The notes under the pieces are model-generated. The model saw only the letters and a program-made list of their open reading frames with translations, was not told the origin of the DNA and searched no databases. From Hevea brasiliensis (Eukaryota > Streptophyta > Magnoliopsida > Malpighiales > Euphorbiaceae), in the NCBI RefSeq assembly GCF_030052815.1, contig NC_079507.1:49673571-49737570 (forward strand): a stretch of DNA of 64,000 nt, in the 5' to 3' direction. Position 1 is the stretch's first letter; each line of letters starts with the position of its first letter. This document shows, in pieces, positions 31,731 to 42,819 of the stretch. Made by a program: the position numbers and the translations under genes.

Positions 31731-33595
31731 AAAATTATTAATTAATTTTTATTTTTTAAAAATTGCATAACTTAATTTTTTTAAATTTAATTTTGTTAAT
31801 TAAATAGTTTTTGAAATTGCATAAATATAAAAATTTTCAAAATATCATTGGCTAAAAAGTAATATTTTTTCTTTAAAAAAAAAATTAAGCTTTTCGAAAA
31901 AAAGTATTTGATAAAAAACTTTATTTGGATAAGATTTTTTTTTTTGAAAAAACAATTTCTTTTCTTGTAATTTTTTAATTTTTTTTAAACATAATTAATT
32001 TTTATTATAATTTAAATTTGAAATATTATAATTTTAAAGATAATTTAAATACTACTAAAATATTTTTTTAATGGAAGGGATTCCTAAAATTGTATTTTAA
32101 AAATAACATTTTCATTAAAGTTTATATTTTTATTTTTTTCAAAAATAATTTAAAGAGAAAACCTTACTCAAATATAATTTTCCTTTAATTCTTTAATGTG
32201 TATATTCTGTAGAATTCTTAAATATTTCTTAAATTATTATTGCCCATTTTTTTTTTATAAATTTCATATATATATATATATATATTTCAACAATTCTTAA
32301 ATCTATATTTACTTGGAATGGATCCTATATAAATGGGAAAAAATTTTGAAATGTTTTTTTAGGTTTAAAGTTAGGTCTAGCTTTGCCTTTTTCTATTGAT
32401 TCAGAAGAAAAAAAATGGTTTGAGCAGATTGAACTGTTGATGAAGAAAGATAAATTTATGTTATTTCTTTTTTAATAGTAAAATAGTTCATCTAATTTCA
32501 TATTTGAATGGATTGATCAGTTTATGAGTTATTTAATTGGATTGAATGAGTCATTCTCAATTCACATAAATTAAAAGTTTTATATGAAAATTAGACAAAT
32601 TATTAATATAATTTTAATTACATTAAAGTTGAATCCACTAGTCCAATCCAATTTTCACAACAATATTATGTCCATATATGTATAAATAAAAATTCTCTGT
32701 TAAATTAAAATTTAAAATAATTATTATAATGAGGAAGGGAAACTTTTCCCTAAATGATGCAAAATCGCTTTGACAAGAAAATATAATAAGGGAATGATAA
32801 AAAAAAAAAACTTTTATACTAATTATTGACTTTAGTTAAACTTTTTAATTTTATTAATTTAATTATAAATTTTTCATAATAAATCTAATTAAAAGTAATG
32901 AATTCATCAATAATTGATAAATTATTTAAATTATTTAAAGATATCACACTTTTACGTCAATTCATATTTATATCTATAATTTATAATTTTGTGCAAAATA
33001 TCTAAATCTTTATAATTTATCACAATAGTAGCCACAAGAATTAAATTGAATTTGAAAAGTTAACAATAAATTAAAATATATCACCCGAAGTTTTATTTGA
33101 TAACAAAATAATCAATTAATTAAATTTTATATTTAAAAAGAAAATATATTTTATATTTATTTTTAATTAAAATTTTATACTAATAAATATTTTTATTAAT
33201 TAAAATTAATATAATTATTTTTTAAATCACGCCAAATAAAGAGAAAAGAGCACCATTAAAATGATGTCTGATAAAAAAGAAAAGAAAAACAAAGGAAAAG
33301 AATTAATTTTAATGAGTTTTGATCGACACCAAATAAAAAAAGAATGCCATTAAAATGATGTAAAAGAAACAAACTTGGAAGTCTAAGACTTGTGCATCTC
33401 TGTGTATTCTGATTCTCAAAAAGAATTAAAAATGATAATTGTATTTTATTATTGCAAGCAAAATTAAGCTAATTTACTCAATAATTTTAGTATTATAATA
33501 GAGAGTTGTGAAAATTCTTGAATGGCTCTGGAAATCACAAAAAGAACTTTCTTTCCCCTTGAACAAGGATAAAGAATCTTATCTCTTATCTTCCA
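31731..33595. other. AT-rich intergenic DNA
   Basis: Strongly A/T-biased with many homopolymer runs and a short (TA)n at 32268-32285. I see no frame, terminal repeat or RNA gene. Confidence 0.6.
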
Positions 33596-33892
33596 TGTAC
33601 TTGCATTATTATTTTTTTTTTAATCAGAAATGAATTTCATTCATGAATAAGAAAGAACATACCTATCCAAACTTATATGAGAAAGCAACTGGGCTGGAGG
33701 ATTTGTTACCCATCCTGCCTTTAATGACAAAGTTCTAGCTGTATTTGCTACTCAGCCTGCACATCTATTAGAACATTTAGGACTAAACACAATACTTAAT
33801 GAAGGATAAAGAGACAGATACATTCTAATATCATGAATTTTCGCTTCAAGAGCCCATGGAAGAGCCACTTGAGAAGAAGCAAGCTGAACAAT

Positions 33893-36800
33893 CTAAAAGG
33901 AATCAGATTCAATAACACAAGGAGTATAACCCCTGGAAATAGCCAAGCATATTGCTTCTTTAACTGCTAAGCCTTCCGCAGCAAGAAGAGAAGAGCTTAA
34001 GAAAGATCTTGAACATCCATCCACTAGCTGACCCTGTGAGTTTCGAACAACAACTCTTAAACCAGCTGTGAAAGATTGGTAGTCAAAAGGGGCATCGACA
34101 TTGAATTTTAGCACTCCATTAGCAGGGGGAGACCATATGTAAGAAGTAGGCCTTTGTGGAGGAAAAATAGCAGGCAAAGAATGCATTTGTAGAGCTTTTG
34201 TTGATTGCATCTCTTCAAGTTCATTCTGAGCCTTAGAAATAATCATATGAGGATTCGGTTCCACTCCTTGAAAGATAGCCTTATTCCTCGATTTCCAAAT
34301 ATGCCAACTTAGCAGGCATGCTAACTGAATTTCACTTTGATCTTATGGGAGACTAAAGGATATAGGTTCTACAACCACTCCCTAAAAGAGACAAAACTAG
34401 AAGAGCTTGGGTAGAAACCCAATCTAGAACCAAACCAAGATGCCCGAGCATGGTTACAAAAGAACAAGAGACACTCTAAGGATTCCACATTACAGTTGCA
34501 CAAAGGACAAGCTGGAGAGGATGAACATCCTCTAATAACAAGATTCTCCTTAGTTACTAGAGAATTATGACATGCCCTCCAAATGAAGTTGCAAATCTTA
34601 GGTTGGATGGGAATATGCCAAATCTTACGCTAAAAAGCTGGAGTAGGAGCATAAGGGGTTGTTGGACATGATTGTTGGCCTTACCTAGCTTGAGCTAATT
34701 TGAGCTGATAATAGACAGATTTAATAGAAGCATTCCCACTTCTAGTTTAATGCCACACCCTTCCTATCTTCATTTGATGATCACCAAGAGAAATTTTGAG
34801 ATTTCCCTGCATTCAAACGGTGAAAAATTAGCATATAGGATAGGAACATCCCACTGCCTTGTAGCATTATTAATTAAATATGCCACATAAAGGATAGGGC
34901 TATTAGTAGGACGTTGACTTCCTATTTTGAAGTTTGGAAGGGAGGGTACCCAAGGTTCATATCAAACATTAACAAAAGATAGTCTTGTAATGTGCCATCT
35001 TAACCCATCTTCAGAGCTGCTCGTCCCATTAGTAAACTTCTCCACCCCCAAGATGGTGAATAACCTTCTAAAGCTGTTAAGAAATTTGAGGAATGGAAAT
35101 AAATACCCTTCATTATATGAGACCAAAGCAAATGAGGGAACTTAATCAATCTCCAAGCTCTATTTGCTAAAAAAGCATCATTAAATAGAGAAAGATCTTT
35201 AAAGCCCTTTACTCCAGTATAACTTTTTCCAAGATAACTAGTGGATGTTTGATTTATCAAAGGAGTTCCCTCCACCAAAACTTTGCTGCCAAATTATGAA
35301 CATGTTTAATAAATCCTTTTGGCAATTTAAATGCTACCATGATATAATAAGGGAGAGCTTGTAAAACAGTTTTTATGAGAACTTCCTGACCTACTTGCGA
35401 AAGAAATTTGGATTTCCATCCTTGCAATTTGTGTAACACTCGATCTTTAATAAAATGAAGAGCTTGAGCTTTCGATTTGCCCCATGTAACTGGTAATCTA
35501 AGATACTTGGTCATTCCTCTTTTTCCATATATTCCAAGCAGATTCGAGATAGCTTATCTGACATGGCATGGGGTATTACTACTAAAGAGTAATTCTGACT
35601 TTACTTGGTTAATTCTCTGTCCTGACGTTGCACTACAATTATCACAAATTTGTTTGAATTGCAGTGCTTCTTCAATTGAAGCTTTCCAAAAAAAAAAAAA
35701 AGTATCATTTGCGAACAACAAATGGGATAAGGAGGGACAGTGTCTACTGATTCTATATCTGCTTAATTTGTTGCATGCCATTGCTTCCTCAAATAATTGA
35801 GAAAGCACGTCTGAAACCAGCAAGAAAAGGTATGAAGAAATGGGGTCTCCCTGCCTTAAATCGCGCTCTGGATAGAAAGGAAGTGAGCTCTCACCATTAA
35901 TAACCACAGAGTATTCAACTGTTGCAATGCATTGATAGATCCAGTTCAACCATATATTGCAAAAACCCATCTTACGCATAATATCCACGAAGAAATCCTA
36001 GTTGACAGAGTCATAAGCCTTATGAATATCAATCTTTACAGCCATAGCCCCTATTTTGCCTTTACGCCGCTTACAAATCCCATGAAAAGCTTCAAGTGCA
36101 CTGCAAATGTTATCATGATTACTGCACTGACGAACAAAAGCAGCTTGAAGTGGGGAGATAATTTCATCTAGCTAAGGTTTCAATCGATTTGCTAAGGTTT
36201 TAGAAATAACCTTATATGCAAAATTACATAGACTGATAGGACAAAAGTTGGAAAAGGATTCAAGAGATTGATTTTTGGGAATTAACACAATTTTGGTAGC
36301 GTTTAAATATCGAGGTAGAACTCCACTTCGAAAAAAACCTTGGACCAATTCTACCAATTCAGCTTTGATCACACTCCAATATTTCTGGTAAAAAACTCTT
36401 TGGACACCATCTGACCCTGGGGCTTTATAGGCTCCCATAGAGTAAACCACATTTTTAATCTCCTCCTCTGAAATGATCCACATAAAGCTTCGTTCATTGC
36501 AGCTGAAACCACTTGAGGAATCCCATTTATGACCTCAACATTAGATTCCCTATTTCCTTCTGAAAAAAGATTTCTAAAGAAATTGTATGCTTCCTGTTTT
36601 ATAGAAAAGTCATCCTGCACCCATTCTCCTCTACTGTCTTTAATTTTAACAATTTGATTCCTTTGTCATCATTGAGATGTTGTGGCATGAAAGAAGCGGG
36701 AATTACTATCTCCAAACATTAACAAGTTTACTCTTACCTTCTGAAACTAAAAAATTTCCTCTAATTGCCATTGCTCTTTCAGTTGGTGTTGAATGTTATC

Positions 36801-37747
36801 TATCTCAGCTTGGGTAGCTTGATGCAATGGGGAAGAAATTAAGCTGTCAAGTTCCATAAATAACTCTTGGATTCTTCTTCAAGAATTACTAAAAGTTTGT
36901 CTACTCCACAACATAAGAGCATCCCTGCAAACATTCAATTTTCCCATAAAATCAAAAGAATTGGGGAGCCAAGCATTTTTAATTACCTCTTCACAATTTA
37001 TGGAGGTTGGCCAGTGAAGATCAAAGTGAAAAGTTGAGTTGGCCTGTCTATGGATCTGGTGGAGGATAAGAATCAATGGCTGATGATCCGATGCTAAAAA
37101 CTTTTCATGTATCAGTTGATTATGGGGGAAAAGGCATCGCCATTCAAGATTAATTAATGTTTTATCCAATCTTTCCATAATGCGAGTCGAACTAAATTAC
37201 TTATTAGTCCAAGTGAATCTCTGCCGTCTGAAAGGAAGCTCTTCCAATACTGCATCAAACATAAAGTCATTATATCTTTGGGCAATGGATGGATTTACCC
37301 TTCTGGCATCCCACTTGTTAATCTAAGCATTACAAATGTTAAAATCCCCTATGATAAGCCAAGGGACCCCATGCTGTATGTCGAGATGCCTGAGACTATC
37401 AAGGAATGAAACATGTCCTCGCACATCTGGATCACCATACATAAAGGTAGCGTGCTAGGGGGTAGGTTGGGAAATGAAAACATCAATCCACCTCTTCGAC
37501 CCCTACAAAACTTAAACCATAATACAATCCTTCCACCACAATGCAAGACCCCCATATAATCCTTCTGGATCAACATAAAAAGAGTGCTGAATCCATATCT
37601 AATTCTCCACTGTTCCAAAAAACTATTATGTTTCTTTGTCTCTGATAAAAACACCACCTTAGGCTTATTTCTTGATATAAGCTCCCTAAGAGCTTTCATT
37701 GTCAGGGGTTGCCCAAGCCCCTGATAATTCTAATAAAGAAGTGTCAT
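33893..37747 (-). pseudogene. LINE ORF2: endonuclease, reverse transcriptase, RNase H (broken)
   Basis: ORF2 begins at 37747 (MTLLY, then a stop where Trp is usual, then NYQGLGQP). The endonuclease N-terminus is at 37349-37699 (KPKVVFLSETKK) and continues at 36879-37178 (ERLDKTLIN, ASDHQPL). RT blocks follow: YKAPGSDG and FCPISLCNFAYKVISK at 36172-36483, LRQGDPISSYLF at 35554-35988, and the catalytic box at about 35703-35715, which reads FAND and not FADD. A zf-RVT-like region lies at 34300-34800, and the RNase H domain is at 33893-34264 (FNVDAPFD, VIESDS). At least six frameshifts or stops occur. ORF2 would nick DNA and prime cDNA on the target; this copy cannot. Confidence 0.9.
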
Positions 37748-37759
37748 GGCTTCTCGAGT

Positions 37760-38546
37760 GGTTTCTGGCTAGCCACCGGAGCCTCAGAATTTGTATCATT
37801 ATTGCTTAGGCTGAGCTGCTGAAATCTAGAGTCATTTAATCCTCCCTGTGATTCCTTTACATCAACATTTGGTTGCACTTGCTGGCTTTGTCGAGCCAGT
37901 TCTTTAATCTTTCTTCTTTTAGGCTTAAGTAATTGCCTCTGTTTTATCTGTTCTAGGATTAAAAATAAAGCTTGCGAGTTGGGTTGGGCTTTCTAGACTA
38001 ATATTTGAAATTTTACACCCAGGTAGAGCATCCAAAGTTAATAGAGGATTGCTTGGGGGAATATGGCTTTCTTTTCCCACAATTTGGGCCCAAGAAAAGT
38101 TAGAGAGTGTGACTAGATTGAGCCATCGGTTGGGTTTCGGGTTTGAGAAACAAAGTTCTTTATGCTTTTTTGTGAAAGGTGAGGTAATTAGGTTAATCTT
38201 ACGTTTGGGCATTAAATCCTCTGGATAAGAAATTATTTCTACAGGTTTCTTTCCCAATTCCTTTTCCATCAAATGGAAAGATAAAATTGTTTCCTTCGAT
38301 GTGCTTGTGGAGGATAAAGAGGGGATAGATGCATGTTGACTTGGGACAACTTGATGTGTGTCAGAGAAGGCTTGGTTGGTGATGGTGGAGGAGAAGGCTT
38401 GGTTGGTGATGTTGGAGGGTAGCTCGAGATGATTACTTGGACTAAGTGTTAAAGCTGATGAGACAAGAACTTTTTGTGGACTAGGAGAAAACATTTCAAT
38501 GACTTCCTTTCTCGGAGCTTGTGAAACATGCTCCACCAGTGCCTTC
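37760..38546 (-). pseudogene. LINE ORF1, C-terminal half (broken)
   Basis: The open part 37925-38536 is Ser/Pro-rich with basic patches (MPKRKINLITSPFTKKHK). It ends before ORF2 and is cut from the ORF1 N-terminal half by the nested LTR element whose boundary is at 38547. Plant L1 ORF1 tails are poorly conserved, so the assignment rests on position between the DUF4283 half and ORF2. Confidence 0.75.
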
Positions 38547-39568
38547 TGTCACGGAGTAAGAAGCTTGCTCACCTCAAACTTACTTCAAACCGTGCGGCAT
38601 TAGTCTTCCCCCAAGACTAAGTCAGCCTTCCCACACTCAAAGTCTATATAGATAGACTAATAAGGGTGACAAAAGGAAAAAATGGTGAGAGAGTGAGTGA
38701 AACACAAGGAACAAACTTGGCAAAGGGAAAGTAACTTTACTACTCAATAAAAATAGCTTTACAAGCCTAAGGCTTACAAGAGAGTAACAAAGTGGGCTAA
38801 ATACACAAAAATACACTTGGAAGCTTTGGTATGGCTTGAGAACATGTGGAGACCATTGGTTGCCCAAATGAAGGCCAAAAACCCCTATTTATAGCCTTCA
38901 TGCCGAGTTGGAACTCCCTTTGGCGGCCAAAATTCGAAAATTGGCGGGTTGGCAAAATTCTGGCGGGGAACCTCGTTTTGGCGGGCTGCCAGCGCGGGTG
39001 AACCTCGTTTGGGCGTGCTGGCAGCCCGCTGGCGCTCAGCTCGCGCGCCCGGCCTCCAGCGCGCGCGCTCTCGAGCGCTTCGGAAGCTTGGCGGGCGAAC
39101 CTCGTTTGCCCGCGCTTGAAACCTCGCCGCGTCGGCCTCCGCGCGTGCCCGATCTTTCCGCGCCGCGTTTGAACCTCGTTTCGCGCCTTGTCTGCCCGCG
39201 CGCTGCTCCCACGCGGCCCGCACGCCCGACGGGCCCGTTGTGCGCCAGACTTGGCCCGTGAACCTCGTTTTGGGCCTCCCATCGCCCGGCTTGCCCCAGC
39301 AAGCGCCCAGCACGCCTCCAGCACCTCTGAACCTCATTTTGGCGTGCAGTAGGCAGACTTAACCTCATTTTGGCCTGCACCTCTCGGCAACTCTCCTGCT
39401 TGCCCGGTTGGCCTGTTTGCCCCGAAAATCGACTCCCGCAAACATTGCCTCCCGGCAATGCACCTTCCCTTCGCCCCACAAGGAATTACACCTACTGAAC
39501 CTCCCTCTGTAGGCAACCTCGCGGAAAAAAATTGGACTTCTCCGGGAGACCAAATTTGTGGGGTGACA
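38547..39568 (-). repeat. 3' LTR of the gag-protease element (1022 bp)
   Basis: The first 422 bp pair with 41743-42164 with about four differences, and the last 397 bp pair with 42419-42815 base for base in length. The middle (39001-39171) is 171 bp against 222 bp in the other LTR and is strongly diverged. The word AACCTCGTTTTGG or close variants occurs at 38969, 39001, 39098, 39120, 39172, 39261, 39330 and 39361. Confidence 0.88.
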
Positions 39569-39579
39569 TTCTCCCCCAC
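39569..39579 (-). other. Polypurine tract of the gag-protease element
   Basis: On the minus strand GTGGGGGAGAA directly precedes the 3' LTR and starts immediately after the stop codon of the ORF. Confidence 0.85.
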
Positions 39580-41703
39580 TCAATCCGCACGACGCCCTCG
39601 TCGTTTGGACCTCCTCCCATGCCTCCCGGCATGCACCGCAGTGTTGCTTCGGGCTTGCTCTAACTGTGCTCCTGCAGTACCTCCCTCGTCCCTGTGGCTA
39701 AGTGCACCAGCTCTTCCCTCGGCTTTGCACTTCCGCCTGCTCTTCCTCGAGCGATGTCGCCTCGGACCCTCCTGCCTCGGCGAAGACTCCTCCTTTGGAC
39801 TTCTGGCTACTGCATTTCCCCTTGCACAGTCCACCTTCTCCCTTGGTGGATGCCCCTTCTGCAACTTCGGAGTGTGTCCCCTCTTACACTCCTTCAGATC
39901 CTTCTTCGGAGTACCTCCTCCTTTCCCATGCTGCTTCTCTCCCTGAGCAGCTGACGAAGGATCATGCATCTCAACATGCATGGTTGCAAGGGTGTTGGAC
40001 GCCTTCCCTCGCAACAACGGCACCACACATGTACCACCTCCCTCCGTGATACACATGCTATTGGCGAATAACATCGGGATCGCCTTAGCTCGGTCCACGA
40101 ACTCGACCCCAAGTATGCATGGAGAATCATCCATAGAGACAATAAAGAAATCTAAGGTACCATGCCAGTCTCCAATGCGTACCTTAGTGTCTCGGGCTAC
40201 ACCGTGTATCAGGTTGGGTGTGGAGTTGACTGCCTTCAACCATCCCATCTCCTTCTCATATGGGATGCCCAACCTCTTAGCTTCCTCCACCGTCAGGAAG
40301 TTGTGGGATGCCCCGGTGTCCAACAATGCCCGCAGCTTTTGTCCTCCCACCTCGATCTGGACAAAAGGTCGCCCCTTTTCCACACTCATGGTCCCTTTCT
40401 CCTGGACCTTCAGGGCACTCAGCTGCAAGGATCCCATGGTCGCCTCCCTGGGTTGGAAAGGTCTCTCCTCCCTTTCCTCGACCAATGCCGAGAGCTTGCT
40501 CTTCTTTGGACACTCTCGCGCCTTATGCGGTCCATCACAAAGAAAGCACGAAAGAGGAGGGCGTTGCATACCTCGGTCTTCCCTCTGACTCCTAGGATGC
40601 ACCTCCTTCGGCTGGTGGGATTTGGAGCTTCCATCCTTGCCTTGGCTGTCACCTCCCTCGCTCCTGTCCTTCTGTGGACTGGTTCTGCTCCTTTCACTCC
40701 TTTGGAACTCCACGAGGGATTCAGCAATGGAGATGGCGGTAGCTAGATCTCGTGCTCCACGCCTCTCAATCTCCATTCGGGCCCAAGTCTGCAGGCCATC
40801 GGTAAAGGCAAAGAGAGCTTCCGCATCTGGGTAGTCCGGGATCTCCAACAAAGTCTCCATAAATTCCTTCACGTACTCCCGAATACTCCCCTTATGTGAT
40901 AGACGCCTCAATCTGGCCCTTGCTTCGTGCGCGGCATTCTCCGGGTAAAACTGCCTCTTGAGCTCCCTCTTGAACTCATCCCATGAGGCAATGGTGCAAA
41001 GCCCTTTCTCCATGTCGCCGTGCCTCCGTCTCCACCAAACCATAGCAGTATCCACCAAATACAAGGGCGCATGGTCCACCTTCTTGGCATCATCCGTAAT
41101 GCCAATCGCCCTAAAATACTGCTCCAAGCTCCACAAGAAATTGTCAATCTCCTTCGCATTCCTAGCGCCACTATACACACTTGGCTTCGGAACCTCCACT
41201 CGCGAAGGGATGACCAAGCTAGCCCCGGAAGTAGTGGCAACTCCCCCACGTGCCACGGCCATAGCAACAAGAGACACTTGCTGCTCTACTTCCTTCAACT
41301 TCCCCATGGCCCATTCCAACTGTTCCCTTAGGGACCTATTCTCATCCCTTAAGGCAGCAACTTCCCCCATTTGAGAAAGGCGTAGGGACTCACCTTCACT
41401 AGCCAGCTTGTCGATTGCAGCGTTCAAGGCACCCTGCATGTCCCCTCGAAGCTCTTCCATCCTCTCATCGAGCTCCATCAAGCGGGTGTCCACCTCCTCG
41501 AACTTCTCCTCTCCATCCACGAGGTGCAATTCGACCTTGGCGAGACGTTTCTCCAAGTCTCCCAAGTCCTCCCTTGCTCGGCTAGGATCCCTTGATTTAC
41601 CTCGGCCTTTTCTCCTGCCGCCTTCATGCTCCACAACCGTAGGAGCAACACCCACACCAAGGGTGATCTCACTCTGGTCCGCCATTGTCACCTTCAAGAG
41701 CAA
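39580..41703 (-). CDS. Gag-aspartic protease polyprotein of non-autonomous LTR element, intact
   Basis: The 707-residue frame starts at 41703, only 40 bp from the 5' LTR (a second Met is at codon 7), and stops just before the PPT. Residues about 45-150 are charged and heptad-like, likely a coiled coil (LEKRLAKVELHL, LREQLEWAMGKLKEVEQQV). The retrotransposon gag domain is at about 175-330 (YFRAIGITDD, VWWRRR, WDEFKRELKRQFYP). One zinc knuckle follows near 400 (CFLCDGPHKAREC). The protease is at about 455-560 with active site LLDTGASHNFL and the conserved DSPCILGVEF. The final 120 residues are very basic (KSRRKCKAEG, GRRSKRRGRR) and unlike known gypsy sequence at this place. RT, RNase H and integrase are absent. 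The frame has no stops, unlike every other element here. Confidence 0.88.
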   Translation of the reverse strand: MLLKVTMADQSEITLGVGVAPTVVEHEGGRRKGRGKSRDPSRAREDLGDLEKRLAKVELHLVDGEEKFEEVDTRLMELDERMEELRGDMQGALNAAIDKLASEGESLRLSQMGEVAALRDENRSLREQLEWAMGKLKEVEQQVSLVAMAVARGGVATTSGASLVIPSRVEVPKPSVYSGARNAKEIDNFLWSLEQYFRAIGITDDAKKVDHAPLYLVDTAMVWWRRRHGDMEKGLCTIASWDEFKRELKRQFYPENAAHEARARLRRLSHKGSIREYVKEFMETLLEIPDYPDAEALFAFTDGLQTWARMEIERRGARDLATAISIAESLVEFQRSERSRTSPQKDRSEGGDSQGKDGSSKSHQPKEVHPRSQREDRGMQRPPLSCFLCDGPHKARECPKKSKLSALVEEREERPFQPREATMGSLQLSALKVQEKGTMSVEKGRPFVQIEVGGQKLRALLDTGASHNFLTVEEAKRLGIPYEKEMGWLKAVNSTPNLIHGVARDTKVRIGDWHGTLDFFIVSMDDSPCILGVEFVDRAKAIPMLFANSMCITEGGGTCVVPLLRGKASNTLATMHVEMHDPSSAAQGEKQHGKGGGTPKKDLKECKRGHTPKLQKGHPPREKVDCARGNAVARSPKEESSPRQEGPRRHRSRKSRRKCKAEGRAGALSHRDEGGTAGAQLEQARSNTAVHAGRHGRRSKRRGRRAD

Positions 41704-41718
41704 CCGAAGCTCTGATAT

Positions 41719-41740
41719 TGCTTAACCAGCTCTGATACCA
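41719..41740 (-). other. Primer binding site of the gag-protease element
   Basis: The plus strand reads GCTCTGATACCA at 41729-41740, the complement of TGGTATCAGAGC (initiator-Met tRNA), 2 bp from the 5' LTR. A second, imperfect TCTGATATTG copy is just downstream at 41710. Confidence 0.88.
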
Positions 41741-41742
41741 CC

Positions 41743-42815
41743 TGTCACGGAGTAAGAAGCTTGCTCACCTCAAACTTACTTCAAACCGTGCGGCCTTAGT
41801 CTTCCCCCAAGACTAAGTCAGCCTTCCCACACTCAAAGTCTATATAGATAGACTAATAAGGGTGACAAAAGGGAAAAATGGTGAGAGAGTGAGTGAAACA
41901 CAAGGAACAAACTTGGCAAAGGGAAAGTAACTTTACTACTCAATAAAAATAGCTTTACAAGCCTAAGGCTTACAAGAGAGTAACAAAGTGGGCTAAATAC
42001 ACAAAAATACACTTGGAAGCTTTGGTATGGCTTGAGAACATGTGGAGACCATTGGTTGCCCAAATGAAGGCCAAAAACCCCTATTTATAGCCTTCATGCC
42101 GAGTTGGAACTCCCTTTGACGGCCAAAATTCGAAAATTGGTGGGTTGGCAAAATTCTGGCGGGGAACCTCGTTTTGGCGGGCTGCCAGCGCGGGTGAACC
42201 TCGTTTGGGCGTGCTGGCAGCCCGCGCGCGCCCAGCTTCGCGTGCAGTTTGAACCTCATTTCGCCCGCGCGCGCGCCCGCGCTCTCCAGGCGCTTCCAGA
42301 AGCTTCGACGGGCTGAACCTCGTTTGCCCGTGCGCGCCTGGCGTTCCCGCGCCCCAGTTTGAACCTCGCTCGCGTGTCCGGCCTCCCGCGCGCGCCCAGT
42401 CTTTCCCGCGCACGTTTGAACCTCGTTTCGTGCCTTGTCTGCCCGCGCGCTGCTTCCATGCGGCCCGCACGCCCGACGGGCCCGTTGTGCGCTAGACTTG
42501 GCCTGTGAACCTCGTTTTGGGCCTCCCATCGCCCAGCTTGCCCCAGCAAGCGCCCAGCACGCCTCCAGCACCTCTGAACCTCATTTTGGCGTGCAGTAGG
42601 CAGACTTAACCTCATTTTGGCCTGCTCCTCTCGGCAACTCTCCTGCTTGCCCGGTTGGCCTGTTTGCCCCGAAAATCGACTCTCGCAAACATTGCCTCCC
42701 GGCAATGCACCTTCCCTTCGCCCCACAAGGAATTACACCTACTGAACCTCCCTCTGTAGGCAACCTCACGGAAAAAAATTGGACTTCTCTGGGAGACCAA
42801 ATTTGTGGGGTGACA
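41743..42815 (-). repeat. 5' LTR of the gag-protease element (1073 bp)
   Basis: Carries nine copies of the AACCTCGTTTTGG-type word at 42165, 42197, 42252, 42316, 42362, 42419, 42508, 42577 and 42608. The extra length over the other LTR lies wholly between the copies at 42197 and 42419. The word block is GC-rich in an otherwise AT-rich chromosome region. The many long frames on both strands here are by-products of the GC content. Confidence 0.88.
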
Positions 42816-42819
42816 CTTC

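Larger units (their letters stand above)
38547..42815 (-). mobile_element. Compact non-autonomous LTR element with gag-protease only (TR-GAG-like)
   Basis: Two LTRs start TGTCACGG and end GGGGTGACA: 38547-39568 (3' LTR) and 41743-42815 (5' LTR). The flank is CTTC on both sides (38543-38546 and 42816-42819). The 2174-bp internal region carries a PBS next to the right LTR, a PPT next to the left LTR and one intact ORF of 707 codons. There is no RT, RNase H or integrase anywhere. LTRs outside a variable block differ by about 1%, so the insertion is fairly recent. It disrupts LINE ORF1. It resembles the published TR-GAG class but keeps an aspartic protease. Confidence 0.88.

Noticed and set aside
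38969..39374. Regular-looking word array suggesting a CRISPR
   Set aside because: Spacers vary from 22 to 97 bp, the words are 10-13 bp, and the context is a plant LTR.
38885..39479. Several long overlapping frames on both strands (also 41993-42726) that look like Arg/Ala-rich proteins
   Set aside because: They lie in the GC-rich LTR word block, exist in several frames at once, and differ between the two LTRs in the way non-coding repeats do.
40277..41725. Plus-strand frames across the gag-protease ORF
   Set aside because: They are antisense shadows; only the minus-strand frame has gag, zinc-knuckle and protease motifs.
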